A stretch of 39,908 nt of DNA from Gallionellaceae bacterium (GCA_030834965.1 JAUQWW010000024.1:1-39908); one strand, 5' to 3'; positions 1-13,949 are shown, counted from the first letter of the stretch. Notes: a model not told the origin generated them from the letters alone. Numbers and translations: made by a program.

Positions 1-578
1 CGCTGGCTGACGCGTGCAAACCATGCTGCCAGATTGGGGTGGGCCGCGCGCCAGTCGCGTTCGGGCTGGCGCAAATCCAGATAGATCAGTGCGCTTGCCA
101 GCGCCAGATCGGCCAGCGTGAGGGTCGCACCCTCGCACCATTCATGTTCACCGAGTTGGCCGGCGATATGTTCAAGCGCGCGGGTGATGGCTAAGTTGTG
201 TCGATTGAGGATGTCGGCATCCTGTTTCTCCGCCGGGCGTATACTTTCGGTGCGCACCACGACAGCCGAATCCATGATGCCATCCGCCAGCGCTTCCCAA
301 CGCTTGACGCGCATCCGTTCCAGCGCATTGTTGCGCGGGATGAGGATGGGCGTGTCATTCAGCGTGTCGACATACTCGGCGATCACGGGCGAATCGAATA
401 CGCAGGTGTCGTCATCGAGTATCAGCGCGGGAATGCGCCCCAGCGGATTGGCGCGCGCCACCTGGCTGCCGGGCTCGCGCGGCGCATCGACGAGATAGGT
501 GTGCGGGATGTTCTTTTCCAGCAGCACGAGGCGCACCTTGCGCACGTAGGGGCTGGCGTGAGTTCCGAGTAGTTTCAT
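1..578 (-). CDS. Glutathione S-transferase family protein, YibF-like (C-terminus cut by window edge)
   Basis: Reading the minus strand from the ATG at 576-578 gives an open frame of 192 codons that runs off the left edge without a stop. It begins MKLLGTHASPYVRKVRLVLL, a thioredoxin-fold GST N-terminus with the S-P-Y-V-R-K segment around the usual catalytic serine (residue 9). The glutathione-binding loop follows as N-P-L-G-R-I-P-A-L and then F-D-S-P-V-I-A-E-Y near residues 60-68. The all-helical C-terminal domain starts near residue 85 and includes A-D-L-A-L-A-S-A. The pattern matches E. coli YibF, a GST homologue of about 200 residues, so only some ten residues should be missing. Substrate unknown; cytosolic. 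No strong ribosome site precedes the start. It is transcribed away from ubiA. Confidence 0.9.
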   Translation of the reverse strand, partial: MKLLGTHASPYVRKVRLVLLEKNIPHTYLVDAPREPGSQVARANPLGRIPALILDDDTCVFDSPVIAEYVDTLNDTPILIPRNNALERMRVKRWEALADGIMDSAVVVRTESIRPAEKQDADILNRHNLAITRALEHIAGQLGEHEWCEGATLTLADLALASALIYLDLRQPERDWRAAHPNLAAWFARVSQ

Positions 579-893
579 GGTGATGATCCGTTGATTGATG
601 GTGGATTGTTGAATATCGGAGCGATCAATACAAGCGGTATTGCGCGGAACGGAGTGCTCAGATGGGGTAGTGTCCGGTATTATTTGGGCATGGTCGATTT
701 CCACCAACACCGATATTCCGTTAGACCCGATGTCCCCTCCCCATTGCAGGGGGAGGGTTAGGGAGGGGGTAGAAATGCAGATTTATCCGCCGTGCCAACC
801 CCCATCCTGGCCTTCCCCCTGAGAGGGGGAAGGGACGTTATGTTCTAATGATTTATCCGGGATCAATCAATCCTTGCCAAATTTTATTCAGAT
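579..893. other. Intergenic region between divergent GST gene and ubiA
   Basis: This 315-base stretch has no convincing gene. Its left half must hold the promoter of the leftward GST gene, but I see no clear -35/-10 pair. The right half holds the G/C-tract palindromic repeat at 734-836, described separately. The last 50 bases before ubiA are AT-rich and presumably carry its start signals, without a good consensus. Confidence 0.6.
734..836. repeat. Palindromic G/C-tract intergenic repeat, copy 1
   Basis: The element is two hairpins joined by a spacer. The first pairs about 735-742 with 749-757 around an ATTGCA loop. The second pairs CCTTCCCCC at 811-819 with GGGGGAAGG at 825-833, a perfect 9-bp stem with a GAGA loop. 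The segment GGGAGGGGGTAGAA after the first stem reappears almost exactly at the right end of the element inside hrpA (5283-5378), so the two are related copies. It resembles REP/MITE-like repeats dispersed in betaproteobacterial genomes; it encodes nothing. Possible roles are transcript stabilisation or termination. Confidence 0.75.
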
Positions 894-1763
894 ATGACCC
901 TGGCCGAACGTTTCACGCTGTATATTCAGCTCACCCGCCTGAACCGCCCCATCGGTATTCTGCTGCTGCTGTGGCCCACGCTGTGGGGCGTATGGATCGC
1001 GGGCAACGGGCATCCGGCGTGGCATATCGTTGCCATCTTTACATTGGGCACCGTGCTGATGCGCTCGGCAGGCTGCGTGATCAACGATTATGCCGACCGT
1101 GATTTCGACAAGCATGTGAAACGCACGCGCGAGCGTCCCATCACCAGCGGCAAGGTCGCGCCCGGCGAGGCGCTGTGGCTGGCGGCGGGATTAGCGCTCG
1201 CCGCTTTCCTGCTGATCCTGCCGCTCAATACAATGACGCTGCTGCTGTCCGTCCCAGCCGTGCTTGTCGCGGCCAGTTATCCGTTCACCAAGCGCTTCTT
1301 CGCCATCCCGCAAGCCTATCTCGGTATCGCATTCGGCTTCGGCATTCCGATGGCGTTTGCTGCGCAATTGAACGAGATTCCGGCTGTGGCATGGTGGCTG
1401 CTGGCTGCGAATGTGTTCTGGGCGATTGCCTATGACACCGAATATGCGATGGTGGACCGGGATGACGACATCCATCTCGGCATTCACTCCTCCGCACTGT
1501 TCTTCGGCCAATACGATGTGGCGGCGGTGATGGCCTGTTATGCGGCGACGCTGGGCATTCTCGCAGGTGTCGGCAATGCGCTGCATCTGGGCATGGCGTT
1601 CTATGCCGGCCTGCTGGTTGCGGCAGGCATCGCCGCCTACCATTACACGCTGATCCGCGAACGTCAGCGCGAGTCGTGCTTCAAGGCGTTCCTGCACAAC
1701 AACTGGCTGGGGGCAGCAGTGTTCGCGGGGATCGCGCTCGACTATCTGCGGCGCGTGCAATGA
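894..1763 (+). CDS. ubiA: 4-hydroxybenzoate polyprenyltransferase UbiA
   Basis: UbiA attaches the polyprenyl tail to 4-hydroxybenzoate, the first membrane step of ubiquinone synthesis. The 289-residue product matches the E. coli enzyme in length (290) and is mostly hydrophobic, fitting the usual eight or nine membrane helices. Both aspartate-rich signatures that hold the Mg-diphosphate are visible: N-D-Y-A-D-R-D-F-D near residues 63-71 and [13 protein letters not shown] near 180-192. The usual partner ubiC (chorismate lyase) is not upstream in this window. The stop codon lies inside a hairpin shared with the convergent heat-shock gene. Confidence 0.96.
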   Translation: MTLAERFTLYIQLTRLNRPIGILLLLWPTLWGVWIAGNGHPAWHIVAIFTLGTVLMRSAGCVINDYADRDFDKHVKRTRERPITSGKVAPGEALWLAAGLALAAFLLILPLNTMTLLLSVPAVLVAASYPFTKRFFAIPQAYLGIAFGFGIPMAFAAQLNEIPAVAWWLLAANVFWAIAYDTEYAMVDRDDDIHLGIHSSALFFGQYDVAAVMACYAATLGILAGVGNALHLGMAFYAGLLVAAGIAAYHYTLIRERQRESCFKAFLHNNWLGAAVFAGIALDYLRRVQ

Positions 1764-1789
1764 CAAACCCGCCGCAGCGGGTTTGTCAT
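1760..1789. terminator. Bidirectional hairpin between ubiA and hsp20
   Basis: ATGACAAACCCGC (1760-1772) and its exact reverse complement (1777-1789) form a perfect 13-bp stem with a 4-base loop. The stem contains the ubiA stop codon. It sits between convergent genes, so it can end transcripts from both sides. No long U-run follows on either strand, so it is not a textbook intrinsic terminator. Confidence 0.65.
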
Positions 1790-1795
1790 GTGGCC

Positions 1796-2218
1796 TCATG
1801 AAATGGTCAATCGTCTTGCGCTAGCCGCCGCCTTTTTCGGCAGTGTCAACTCCAGCACGCCATCCACATATTTTGCTTTGGCCGTCGTTTCGTCGATTTC
1901 ATTCTCGAGCGTGAAAGAACGCGAAGCCGAGCCGAAATAGCGCTCCGAACGGAGCACAGTTTCTCCCCGCTTTTCTTCCGATTCTTTCTTGATTTCGGCG
2001 CTGATGGAAATGCGATTCTTGTCGATGGCCACATGGATGCTGTCCTTGGTGACGCCGGGAATATCGGCATGGACGGTGTAGGCCTTGTCATCTTCCTTCA
2101 CGTCCATCTTGATCTGCGGCGCTGATGCTTCCATCTGGAACGGCTTGACCATGAAACCTCTGAACAGGTTGTCAAAAGGGTCCAGGTTTGCTTGCTCTCT
2201 GCGAGTCAGATTGAACAT
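1796..2218 (-). CDS. Hsp20 / alpha-crystallin family small heat-shock protein
   Basis: This is a 140-residue ATP-independent holdase that binds unfolding proteins in the cytosol. An alpha-crystallin domain covers about residues 36-130: it opens with A-P-Q-I-K-M-D-V-K-E, contains A-D-I-P-G-V, and ends with the signature G-V-L-E-L-T-L-P-K. A short tail ending R-R-L-T-I-S supplies an I/L-x-I-like assembly motif. The start at 2218 has a GGAGG ribosome site (plus-strand CCTCC at 2223-2227). A heat-shock-type -35 element lies upstream. The gene stands alone, convergent with ubiA and divergent from hrpA. Confidence 0.93.
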   Translation of the reverse strand: MFNLTRREQANLDPFDNLFRGFMVKPFQMEASAPQIKMDVKEDDKAYTVHADIPGVTKDSIHVAIDKNRISISAEIKKESEEKRGETVLRSERYFGSASRSFTLENEIDETTAKAKYVDGVLELTLPKKAAASARRLTIS

Positions 2219-2261
2219 ATATCCTCCGAATAAATGTAAAGGTAGGGGTACTTCCCAAGGC

Positions 2262-2292
2262 TGAATATATTGTTTGTTCTTGTCGTTTCAAG
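2262..2292 (-). promoter_or_regulatory. Candidate sigma-32 promoter of the hsp20 gene
   Basis: On the minus strand CTTGAAA (plus-strand TTTCAAG, 2286-2292) exactly matches the core of the sigma-32 -35 element. About 14-15 bases on, an AT-rich CAATATAT stands where the -10 element would be; it lacks the consensus C-run, so only half of the promoter matches. The position in front of a small heat-shock gene supports the reading. Confidence 0.5.
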
Positions 2293-2417
2293 AGGGGGTG
2301 GCAACATTCTTTAGTTTGCTCCATTTTTGCAGTGTCAACTCCATTTCTGTTTTAACGGATAGTGGATTGGTTGTCGTTGGCACGGCCAGGAATGACAGCC
2401 TAATCGTTGATTCGGGT

Positions 2418-2431
2418 TAAAATCGCGCGCC
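2418..2431 (+). promoter_or_regulatory. Candidate -10 element directly before the hrpA start
   Basis: TAAAAT at 2418-2423 is followed by the GC-only octamer CGCGCGCC and then the hrpA ATG at 2432. A start site 6-8 bases after the -10 falls at about 2430, so the mRNA would be leaderless or nearly so. No Shine-Dalgarno sequence precedes the ATG. The -35 is weak (an ATGACA at 2392-2397 is spaced too far). Confidence 0.45.
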
Positions 2432-6220
<3,789 letters not shown>

Positions 6221-6270
6221 CAGGAAAGAGCGCTCCGCCTCGAACATCCATCCCCATGCTGTGGATCAGG

Positions 6271-6299
6271 TTGCCGTCCGGCCTGAGACAAGGTAACAT
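6271..6299 (+). promoter_or_regulatory. Candidate sigma-70 promoter of gltBD
   Basis: TTGCCG (6271-6276), a 17-base spacer and TAACAT (6294-6299) match 4 of 6 positions in each hexamer with ideal spacing. Transcription would start near 6306, giving a leader of about 87 bases before the GTG at 6393. That leader contains the terminator-like hairpin at 6338-6363. Confidence 0.45.
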
Positions 6300-6337
6300 T
6301 TCCGCCCTTTCGCTTTTGATTTTGCTCAGGCAGCGCC

Positions 6338-6363
6338 GTGGCGACATGTGTCGCCGCTTTTTT
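6338..6363 (+). terminator. Intrinsic terminator in the gltB leader (hrpA terminator or gltB attenuator)
   Basis: GTGGCGAC (6338-6345) pairs with GTCGCCGC (6350-6357) through one G-U pair, with an ATGT loop, followed by six T residues (6358-6363). This is a good intrinsic terminator. It ends only 29 bases before the favoured gltB start, so a gltB promoter cannot fit after it; the hairpin must either be read through or act as an attenuator. Confidence 0.7.
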
Positions 6364-6392
6364 GGTATTAGATGATTTTGATGAGGAACAAC

Positions 6393-9300
6393 GTGAGCCA
6401 TCCTTCATTGCCCGTACAGTCATTGCCAGTACAGTCAGGGCTACCCGCCCAGCAGGGTTTGTATGATCCGCGCCAGGAGCACGATGCATGTGGCGTGGGC
6501 TTCGTGGCGCATATCAAGGGCGTGCCGAGTCACGACATGGTGCGCCAGGGCCTGCAGATTCTTGAGAATCTTACCCACCGCGGTGCGGTCGGTGCAGATC
6601 CGCTGGCGGGCGATGGTGCGGGTATCCTGATCCAGATTCCAGACCAGTTCCTGCGCGACGAGATGGGTTGGGGCAATATCGAGTTGCCGGCTGCCGGGGA
6701 CTATGGCGTGGGCATGCTGTTCCTGCCGCGTGATGCATCTGCGCGTGCGGCATGCCAACAAGTAATCGCCGACAAGATCGCCGCGGAAGGCCAGCATCTG
6801 CTGGGCTGGCGCGATGTGCCGGTGGACAGCTCCGGCCTGGGCGAGAGCGTCAAGGCGGTGGAACCGCTGGTGCGCCAGGTATTCATCGGGCGCGGCAAGC
6901 AATGCAAGGATGCCGACAGTTTCGAGCGCAAATTATTTGTCATTCGCAAGACCGCAGAACATGCCGTGCGCAATCTGGCAAACAATCAGGGGCGCGGCTT
7001 CTACATTCCTTCTCTGTCCGCACGTACCATCGTGTACAAGGGCATGCTGCTGGCCGATCAGGTCGGCAAGTATTACCTCGATCTGCAGGACCTGCGCGTA
7101 GTCAGCGCACTGGCGCTGGTGCATCAGCGCTTCTCCACCAACACGTTCCCGACCTGGGACCTGGCGCACCCGTTCCGCATGATCGCGCACAACGGCGAGA
7201 TCAACACCGTGCGCGGCAACGTGAACTGGATGGCGGCACGCCACGCGGCGATGTCTTCCAAACTGCTGGGCGAAGACCTGGAAAAATTGTGGCCGCTGAT
7301 TGCAGAAGGCCAGTCCGATTCCGCATGTTTCGACAATGCGCTTGAACTGCTGGTGGCAGGTGGCTATTCACTGCCGCACGCAATGATGCTGCTGATTCCG
7401 GAAGCGTGGGCGGGCAATCCCTTGATGGATGAAGAGCGCCGCGCTTTCTACGAATATCATGCCGCGCTGATGGAGCCGTGGGACGGCCCCGCCGCCGTGG
7501 CCTTCACCGACGGCCGCATGATAGGCGCAACACTGGACCGCAACGGCCTGCGCCCGGCGCGCTACGTCATCACTGATGACGACATGGTGCTGATGGCATC
7601 CGAAATGGGCGTGCTGGACATCCCGCAGCACAAGATCGTAAAGAAATGGCGTTTGCAGCCGGGAAAGATGTTCCTGATCGACATGCAGGCTGGCCGCATC
7701 GTGGACGATGCCGAGCTCAAGAAACAGCTTGCAACCGCCAGGCCATATCGCCAGTGGATCGAGAAGTCGCGCTACTTCATGGACGATCTGGCAGACGTGG
7801 CTGGCAAGCCTGCGCTTGCGGAATCGTTGCTCGATACCCAGCAGGCATTTGGCTATACGCAGGAAGATCTCAAGTTCATCCTGGCACCGATGGCTTCCGC
7901 CGGGGAAGAGGCAACCGGCTCCATGGGCAACGATGCGGCGTTGCCGGTGCTGTCCGACAAGAGCAAGGTGTTCTACAACTATTTCCACCAGCTGTTTGCG
8001 CAGGTGACCAACCCGCCGATCGATCCGATACGCGAAGAAATCGTGATGTCGCTGACCTCGTTTATCGGGCCGAAGCCCAACCTGCTCGGCATCGACGAAA
8101 CCAATCCGCCGCTGCGCCTGGAGGCGCACCAGCCGGTGCTGTCCGAGGAGGACATGGCCAAGCTGCGCGGCATAGGCAAGCTGACCAAGAACCAGTACAA
8201 GTCGCTGGTGCTGGATATGACCTATCCCGCTACCAAGGGTGCGGCTGGCTGCCAAGCGGCAATCAAGGCACTGTGCGCTTCCGCTGAGAAAGCTGTGGCC
8301 GATGGCTACAACGTGCTGATCCTGTCCGACCGTGCGGTGTCGCGTACGCGCGTGGCGATCCCGGCATTGCTGGCCTGCGCGGGCGTGCATCATCATCTGG
8401 TGCGTGAAGGCCTGCGCACCAGCGCCGGTCTGGTCGTGGACACTGGCTCCGCACGCGAAGTGCATCATTTTGCGCTGCTTGCCGGCTACGGTGCCGAGGC
8501 AGTATGTCCGTGGCTGGCGTTCGAGACGCTGGCCACGATGGGCGATTATCTGCCAGCCGGGCTTTCTGCCAAGGATGCCAACAAGCGTTTCATCAAGGCG
8601 GTGAACAAGGGCCTGCTCAAGGTGATGTCCAAGATGGGCATCTCCACATACCAGTCGTATTGCGGTGCGCAGATATTCGAGGCGATCGGCCTCAATGCCG
8701 AGTTCGTCGCACAATATTTCACCGGCACGGCCACGCAGATCGAGGGCATCGGCCTGCGCGAAGTGGCGGAAGAGGCGGTGCGTACCCATCAGGCCGCGTT
8801 CAGCAATGATCCGGTGCTATCCGGTGCGCTGGAGACGGGCGGCGAGTACGCGTGGCGCACGCGTGGTGAAGAACATATGTGGACGCCGGATTCCGTGGCC
8901 AAGCTGCAGCATGCCACGCGCAGCAACAATGGGCAGACCTACAAGGAATATGCCAAGCTGATCAATGACCAGGCAAACAAGCTGAAGACGCTGCGCGGAC
9001 TGTTCGAAATCAAGCCGGCTGGCGCACCGGTTCCGCTGGACGAAGTCGAGCCGGCAAAGGAAATCGTCAAACGCTTCGCTACTGGTGCGATGTCGCTCGG
9101 CTCCATTTCCACCGAAGCGCACACCACGCTGGCCATCGCGATGAATCGCATCGGCGGCAAGTCCAACACCGGCGAAGGCGGCGAAGACGCTGCCCGCTTC
9201 AATGAAGTGCAGGCTGGCGACAAGCTTTCAGAAATCATCGGCAAGGGACGTATTGAAGCTGACCTGGTGTTGCAGGAAGGCGATTCGCTGCGCTCCCGGA

Positions 9301-11093
9301 TCAAGCAGGTCGCATCCGGCCGTTTCGGGGTGACTGCGGAGTATCTGAGCAGCGCCGACCAGATTCAAATCAAGATGGCGCAGGGCGCCAAGCCTGGTGA
9401 GGGCGGCCAGTTGCCGGGCCACAAGGTGTCGGAGTACATCGCCCAGTTGCGTTTCTCGGTGCCGGGCGTGGGGCTGATTTCCCCGCCGCCGCATCATGAT
9501 ATTTATTCGATTGAAGATCTGGCGCAACTGATTCATGACCTGAAGAATGCCAATCCGAGCGCTTCCATTTCGGTGAAGCTGGTGTCCGAGGTGGGCGTGG
9601 GCACGGTGGCGGCGGGCGTATCCAAGGCCAAGGCGGATCACATCGTGGTGTCGGGCTACGACGGTGGCACCGGTGCATCGCCGCTGTCTTCCATCAAGCA
9701 TGCCGGCACGCCATGGGAGCTGGGCTTGGCCGAGACGCAGCAGACACTGGTCCTGAACAAACTGCGCGGGCGCATTGCGCTGCAGGTGGACGGCCAGATG
9801 AAGACCGGGCGCGACGTGCTGATCGGCGCGCTGCTCGGCGCCGACGAATTCGGCTTCGCCACCGCACCGCTGGTGGTGGAAGGCTGCATCATGATGCGCA
9901 AATGCCACCTCAACACCTGCCCGGTCGGTGTGGCGACGCAAGACCCGGAGTTGCGCAAGAAATTCACCGGCCAGCCGGAACACGTGGTGAATTATTTCTT
10001 CTTCGTCGCCGACGAAGTGCGCGAGTACATGGCGCAGATGGGCATCCGCAAATTCGATGACCTGGTGGGGCGCAGCGATCTGCTCGATGTGAAACAGGGT
10101 ATAGATCACTGGAAGGCGAAGGGCCTGGACTTCTCCAGGGTTTTCCATCAGCCCGATATGCCGGCCAGCGTGGCGCGTCGCCATACCGAGGAGCAGGATC
10201 ACGGCCTGGAAAGCGCGCTCGACAGGCAGTTGATCGCACAAGCGCACGCAGCGCTGGAACACCGGCAGCCGGTGGTGATCAACAGCGCGATCCGCAACGT
10301 CAACCGCACGGTTGGCACCATGCTGGCGCACGAGGTTGCCAAACGTTATGGCCATGCCGGCCTGCCGGACGACACGATCACGGTGAAGCTGCAGGGAACG
10401 GCAGGGCAAAGCTTTGGCGCGTTCCTGGCGCACGGCGTGACTTTTGAGCTGACCGGCGAGGGCAACGACTACGTGGGCAAGGGGCTGTGCGGCGGACGCA
10501 TCGTGGTGCTGCCGCCCAAAGAATGCAAAATCGTGGCAGAGGACAACATCATCATCGGTAACACCGTGATGTACGGTGCGACCAGCGGCGAATGCTATTT
10601 CCGTGGCGTGGCGGGCGAGCGTTTTGCGGTGCGCAACTCGGGCGCGGTCGCAGTGGTGGAAGGCCTGGGTGATCACGGCTGCGAATACATGACCGGCGGC
10701 ATGGTGATTGTGCTCGGGCAGACCGGCCGCAACTTCGCTGCGGGCATGTCCGGCGGGGTGGCCTATGTGCTGGATGAAGACGGAACCTTCCCCAAGCGCT
10801 GCAACATGTCCATGGTGCAGCTGGAGGCCGTTGAGGAGGAAGTGGCAGCCAGCGAGACCGGCGAAGTCGAGGCGCATGGCCGCGTGCACTTCAACCATCT
10901 GGGCAGGGCAGACGAGCTGGTGCTGCGCGGCAAGATCGAGAAGCACATGCGCTATACCGGCAGCGCGCGCGCCAGGGAAATTCTGGATAACTGGACGCGC
11001 TATCTGCCAAAGTTCGTCAAGGTGATGCCGACTGAATATCGCCGCGCCCTGCAGGAAATCGCGGTGCAGCAAGCTGCCAAGGAGGTTGCGTAA
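6393..11093 (+). CDS. gltB: Glutamate synthase (NADPH) large subunit GltB
   Basis: GltB makes glutamate from glutamine and 2-oxoglutarate, with GltD supplying electrons from NADPH. From the GTG start the product is 1566 residues. The N-terminal amidotransferase nucleophile is Cys33 in the segment H-D-A-C-G-V-G-F, so a propeptide of about 32 residues would be cleaved. The central and FMN-binding domains follow. The 3Fe-4S cysteines are C1165, C1171 and C1176 (C-x5-C-x4-C). A beta-helix GXGXG-type domain ends the protein. I prefer GTG 6393 because GAGGA at 6383-6387 is ideally spaced; the in-frame ATGs at 6372 and 6381 have no ribosome site. The N-terminus contains a 15-base tandem duplication. 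gltD follows with no gap. Confidence 0.95.
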   Translation: MSHPSLPVQSLPVQSGLPAQQGLYDPRQEHDACGVGFVAHIKGVPSHDMVRQGLQILENLTHRGAVGADPLAGDGAGILIQIPDQFLRDEMGWGNIELPAAGDYGVGMLFLPRDASARAACQQVIADKIAAEGQHLLGWRDVPVDSSGLGESVKAVEPLVRQVFIGRGKQCKDADSFERKLFVIRKTAEHAVRNLANNQGRGFYIPSLSARTIVYKGMLLADQVGKYYLDLQDLRVVSALALVHQRFSTNTFPTWDLAHPFRMIAHNGEINTVRGNVNWMAARHAAMSSKLLGEDLEKLWPLIAEGQSDSACFDNALELLVAGGYSLPHAMMLLIPEAWAGNPLMDEERRAFYEYHAALMEPWDGPAAVAFTDGRMIGATLDRNGLRPARYVITDDDMVLMASEMGVLDIPQHKIVKKWRLQPGKMFLIDMQAGRIVDDAELKKQLATARPYRQWIEKSRYFMDDLADVAGKPALAESLLDTQQAFGYTQEDLKFILAPMASAGEEATGSMGNDAALPVLSDKSKVFYNYFHQLFAQVTNPPIDPIREEIVMSLTSFIGPKPNLLGIDETNPPLRLEAHQPVLSEEDMAKLRGIGKLTKNQYKSLVLDMTYPATKGAAGCQAAIKALCASAEKAVADGYNVLILSDRAVSRTRVAIPALLACAGVHHHLVREGLRTSAGLVVDTGSAREVHHFALLAGYGAEAVCPWLAFETLATMGDYLPAGLSAKDANKRFIKAVNKGLLKVMSKMGISTYQSYCGAQIFEAIGLNAEFVAQYFTGTATQIEGIGLREVAEEAVRTHQAAFSNDPVLSGALETGGEYAWRTRGEEHMWTPDSVAKLQHATRSNNGQTYKEYAKLINDQANKLKTLRGLFEIKPAGAPVPLDEVEPAKEIVKRFATGAMSLGSISTEAHTTLAIAMNRIGGKSNTGEGGEDAARFNEVQAGDKLSEIIGKGRIEADLVLQEGDSLRSRIKQVASGRFGVTAEYLSSADQIQIKMAQGAKPGEGGQLPGHKVSEYIAQLRFSVPGVGLISPPPHHDIYSIEDLAQLIHDLKNANPSASISVKLVSEVGVGTVAAGVSKAKADHIVVSGYDGGTGASPLSSIKHAGTPWELGLAETQQTLVLNKLRGRIALQVDGQMKTGRDVLIGALLGADEFGFATAPLVVEGCIMMRKCHLNTCPVGVATQDPELRKKFTGQPEHVVNYFFFVADEVREYMAQMGIRKFDDLVGRSDLLDVKQGIDHWKAKGLDFSRVFHQPDMPASVARRHTEEQDHGLESALDRQLIAQAHAALEHRQPVVINSAIRNVNRTVGTMLAHEVAKRYGHAGLPDDTITVKLQGTAGQSFGAFLAHGVTFELTGEGNDYVGKGLCGGRIVVLPPKECKIVAEDNIIIGNTVMYGATSGECYFRGVAGERFAVRNSGAVAVVEGLGDHGCEYMTGGMVIVLGQTGRNFAAGMSGGVAYVLDEDGTFPKRCNMSMVQLEAVEEEVAASETGEVEAHGRVHFNHLGRADELVLRGKIEKHMRYTGSARAREILDNWTRYLPKFVKVMPTEYRRALQEIAVQQAAKEVA
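6405..6434 (+). repeat. 15-base tandem duplication in the gltB propeptide
   Basis: Two adjacent 15-base units differing at one base (6405-6419 and 6420-6434) encode S-L-P-V-Q twice. It lies upstream of the catalytic cysteine, in the part predicted to be removed during maturation, so it should be neutral. Confidence 0.8.
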
Positions 11094-12557
11094 ATGGGCA
11101 AGATTACCGGATTCATGGAATTCAGGCGCGTGGAGGAGGAGTACCAGCCCGTCGCCAGGCGGTTGAAGAACTACAGCGAATTCGTGGCGCATCTGAACGA
11201 TGAGCAGGCCAAGATACAGGGCGCGCGTTGTATGGATTGCGGCACGCCGTTCTGCAGCAGCGGCTGTCCGGTCAACAACATCATTCCGGACTGGAATGAT
11301 CTGGTGTATCGCGGCAACTGGAAGCAGGCGCTGGACACGCTGCTCTCCACCAACAACTTTCCGGAGTTCACGGGGCGCATCTGCCCCGCTCCGTGCGAGG
11401 CGGCCTGCACGCTGAACATCAACGACGATGCGGTCGGCATCAAGTCCATCGAGCATGCCATCATCGACAAGGGCGGCGAGAATGGCTGGGTGGTGCCGCA
11501 ACCCGCAGAGAAGAAGACCGGGAAGAAAATTGCCGTTGTCGGCTCTGGTCCTGCCGGGCTGGCAGCGGCGCAGCAGCTGGCGCGCGTCGGGCATGACGTG
11601 GTCGTGTTCGAGAAGAACAGCCGCATCGGCGGCCTGCTGCGCTACGGCATTCCCGATTTCAAGCTGGACAAACGCCTGATCGACTGGCGCATGGCGCAGC
11701 TGGAGGCGGAGGGCGTGGAATTCCGCACCGGTATTTTCGTCGGCAAGGACGCGCCGGGCAAGGGTGTGGCAAACGACGCCAAGAAAACCATCACTCCGGA
11801 ACAACTGCTGAAGAAATTCCATGCCGTGATTCTGGCAGGCGGGTCGGAAACGCCGCGCGATCTGCCGGTGACGGGGCGCGAGCTCGCGGGCGTGCATTTT
11901 GCGCTGGAGTTCCTGATTCCGCAGAACAAGGAAGTGGCGGGCGACGGGCGCAACCCCATCCGCGCCGATGGCAAGCATGTCGTGGTGATTGGCGGTGGCG
12001 ACACCGGTTCCGATTGCGTCGGCACTTCCAATCGTCACGGCGCCGTATCGGTCACGCAGTTTGAAGTGATGCCGCGTCCGCCCGAGCAGGAAGACGGCTC
12101 GCTGACCTGGCCGTACTGGCCGCTCAAGCTGCGCACCTCCAGCTCGCAGGAAGAGGGCTGCTCGCGTGACTGGGCGGTGGCCACCAAGGAATTCATCGGC
12201 GAGAACGGCAGGATCACCAAGATCAAGGCGGTGCGCGTTGAATGGAAAGACGGAAGGATGCAGGAAATGCCGGGCACCGAATTTGAAATCAAGGCGGATC
12301 TAGTGCTGTTGGCGATGGGCTTCGTCAACCCGATTCAGCAGGTGCTAGACGCATTCGGTGTGGAAAAGGATAGCCGCGGCAATGCCAAGGCTGCGACGGA
12401 TGGTGCAGGCTGTTACCAGACCAACGTGGACAAGGTGTTCACGGCCGGTGACATGCGCCGCGGCCAGTCGCTGGTGGTGTGGGCGATACGCGAGGGGCGT
12501 CAGGCCGCGCGCGCAGTGGATGAATATCTGATGGGCAGTTCCGTATTACCCCGTTAG
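11094..12557 (+). CDS. gltD: Glutamate synthase (NADPH) small subunit GltD
   Basis: GltD is the FAD- and Fe-S-containing electron-input subunit of glutamate synthase. It has 487 residues (E. coli 472). N-terminal cysteines C46, C49, C54 and C58, and a further C-P-A-P-C-E-A-A-C group near residue 100, are placed as in the family's two 4Fe-4S clusters. The FAD-binding motif [10 protein letters not shown] starts near residue 149. The NADPH-binding G-G-G-D-T-G-S-D lies near residue 300. Its ATG directly abuts the gltB TAA, and a GGAGG-like AAGGAGG lies inside the gltB end, so the two subunits are translationally coupled. Confidence 0.96.
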   Translation: MGKITGFMEFRRVEEEYQPVARRLKNYSEFVAHLNDEQAKIQGARCMDCGTPFCSSGCPVNNIIPDWNDLVYRGNWKQALDTLLSTNNFPEFTGRICPAPCEAACTLNINDDAVGIKSIEHAIIDKGGENGWVVPQPAEKKTGKKIAVVGSGPAGLAAAQQLARVGHDVVVFEKNSRIGGLLRYGIPDFKLDKRLIDWRMAQLEAEGVEFRTGIFVGKDAPGKGVANDAKKTITPEQLLKKFHAVILAGGSETPRDLPVTGRELAGVHFALEFLIPQNKEVAGDGRNPIRADGKHVVVIGGGDTGSDCVGTSNRHGAVSVTQFEVMPRPPEQEDGSLTWPYWPLKLRTSSSQEEGCSRDWAVATKEFIGENGRITKIKAVRVEWKDGRMQEMPGTEFEIKADLVLLAMGFVNPIQQVLDAFGVEKDSRGNAKAATDGAGCYQTNVDKVFTAGDMRRGQSLVVWAIREGRQAARAVDEYLMGSSVLPR

Positions 12558-12575
12558 CCCAGAAATAAACAATTT

Positions 12576-12693
12576 GCCACAGAGAATACAGAGAAAACCA
12601 CTGGTTTATCACGACAAGCAGCTCATGCATGAGGTCAGCGAGTGCCTCTGAAGAATCCTGCTTCATTTCTGTGGCCTCTGTATTCTCTGAGGC
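12576..12693. repeat. Inverted-repeat element between gltD and hemE
   Basis: CAGAGAATACAGAG at 12580-12593 recurs as its exact reverse complement at 12676-12689. A GCCACAG/CTGTGGC pair lies just outside or beside the arms. The roughly 80-base interior is not palindromic. The arms resemble a dispersed 'ccacagagaacacagag'-type repeat I associate with proteobacterial genomes. It could be a MITE-like element; it may also end gltBD transcripts. No transposase is present. Confidence 0.65.
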
Positions 12694-12738
12694 TTGAGTT
12701 TGAGATTTTTGATTTTAGTGAATGGTAGATAAAGAGAA

Positions 12739-13803
12739 ATGAATTTCAAACTGAAGAACGACACCTTCCTGCGCGCCTTGCTGCGCCAGCCGACCGAATA
12801 TACACCCGTGTGGATGATGCGCCAGGCCGGGCGTTACCTGCCGGAATACTGCGCCACGCGCAAGCGCGCAGGCAGCTTTCTGAACCTGTGCAAGAGCCCG
12901 GACATGGCGACGGAAGTCACGCTGCAACCGCTGGATCGCTTCCCGCTCGATGCCGCCATTCTGTTCTCCGACATCCTGACCGTGCCGGATGCCATGGGGC
13001 TGGGCCTGTATTTCGCCGAAGGCGAAGGACCCAAGTTCGAGCGCCCCTTGCACGACGAGGCCTCCATCATGGCGCTGCGCGTGCCCGATGTCGGCACCAG
13101 TCTGCGCTATGTAACCGATGCAGTGTCGCAGATTCGCAAGGCGCTGGACGGCCGCGTGCCGCTGATCGGCTTTTCCGGCAGTCCGTGGACCCTTTCCTGT
13201 TATATGGTGGAAGGTGGCAGCAGCGACGACTACGCCAAAGTGAAGACACTGATGTACAAAGAGCCCAGGCTCATGCATCACATTCTCGAAGTCACCGCGC
13301 AGGCGGTCACGCAATACCTGAATGCGCAGATCGAGGCGGGTGCGCAGGCCGTGATGATCTTCGATTCCTGGGGCGGCGCGCTATCGCACGCGGCCTATCA
13401 CCAATTCTCGCTGCCCTATATGCAACGCATCGTGCAGGGGCTGAAGCGCGAGCATGACGGCGTGAAGATTCCTGTGGTGCTGTTCACCAAGGGCGGCGGC
13501 CTGTGGATAGACAGCATCGCAGACACGGGTTGCGATGCTGTGGGGCTGGACTGGACCATGGACATCGGCGTGGCACGGCAGCGCGTCGGCCACAAGGTTG
13601 CGCTGCAGGGCAACCTCGATCCGACCGTGTTGTTCGCCACTCCGGAAGTCATCGAGAATGAGGTGGAGAAAATCCTGGCCAGTTACGGATATGGCAGCGG
13701 CCATGTGTTCAATCTGGGGCATGGAATTTCCCAATTTACCGACCCAAACAATGCGGCGGCGCTGGTGCAGGCGGTGCATGACCTCAGTCGAAAATATCAC
13801 TAA
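12739..13803 (+). CDS. hemE: Uroporphyrinogen decarboxylase HemE
   Basis: HemE removes four acetate carboxyl groups from uroporphyrinogen III to give coproporphyrinogen III in heme synthesis. The 354-residue length equals that of E. coli HemE. The N-terminal signature [13 protein letters not shown] (about 21-33) carries the arginines that bind substrate carboxylates. The second signature G-F-S-G-S-P-W-T-L lies near residues 144-152, and the catalytic aspartate is expected in [12 protein letters not shown] near 72-83. The ribosome site is a modest AGAGAA. It is cytosolic and ends at a strong terminator, so it is a single-gene unit. Confidence 0.97.
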   Translation: MNFKLKNDTFLRALLRQPTEYTPVWMMRQAGRYLPEYCATRKRAGSFLNLCKSPDMATEVTLQPLDRFPLDAAILFSDILTVPDAMGLGLYFAEGEGPKFERPLHDEASIMALRVPDVGTSLRYVTDAVSQIRKALDGRVPLIGFSGSPWTLSCYMVEGGSSDDYAKVKTLMYKEPRLMHHILEVTAQAVTQYLNAQIEAGAQAVMIFDSWGGALSHAAYHQFSLPYMQRIVQGLKREHDGVKIPVVLFTKGGGLWIDSIADTGCDAVGLDWTMDIGVARQRVGHKVALQGNLDPTVLFATPEVIENEVEKILASYGYGSGHVFNLGHGISQFTDPNNAAALVQAVHDLSRKYH

Positions 13804-13849
13804 TAGCGCTTGACATTTTGCGGGCTTATACACAAGCCCCGTGCTGATT

Positions 13850-13889
13850 CGCTGGCCGCGAGGGAACTTTTCTCGCGGCCAGCGTTTTT
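13850..13889 (+). terminator. Rho-independent terminator after hemE
   Basis: CGCTGGCCGCGAG (13850-13862) and its exact reverse complement (13872-13884) form a perfect 13-bp stem with a 9-base loop, followed by TTTTT (13885-13889). A smaller hairpin (GGGCTT/AAGCCC, 13822-13839) lies just upstream. Confidence 0.92.
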
Positions 13890-13949
13890 GAAGTTAGCCA
13901 TTGTTTTTATTGAGCTATTTACGTGCTTACAAAATGAGCGGACGGGCAA

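Noticed and set aside
640-822. 60-codon frame in the GST-ubiA gap
   Set aside because: It translates the palindromic repeat, with no start signal or homology.
2378-2394. Sigma-54-like promoter (TGGCAC) upstream of hrpA
   Set aside because: The required GC half (TTGCA) is missing at the right distance.
7368-8789. 473-codon antisense frame within gltB
   Set aside because: Shadow of gltB; composition and lack of domains as above.
9228-12038. Very long open frame (936 codons) antisense to gltB and gltD
   Set aside because: It lies opposite two clear, conserved genes, is rich in His/Arg/Gln as expected from reading GC-rich codons backwards, and has no recognisable motifs.
12439-12666. 75-codon minus-strand frame over the gltD end and the inverted-repeat element
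   Set aside because: It is made of antisense gltD and repeat sequence, with no ribosome site or domain.
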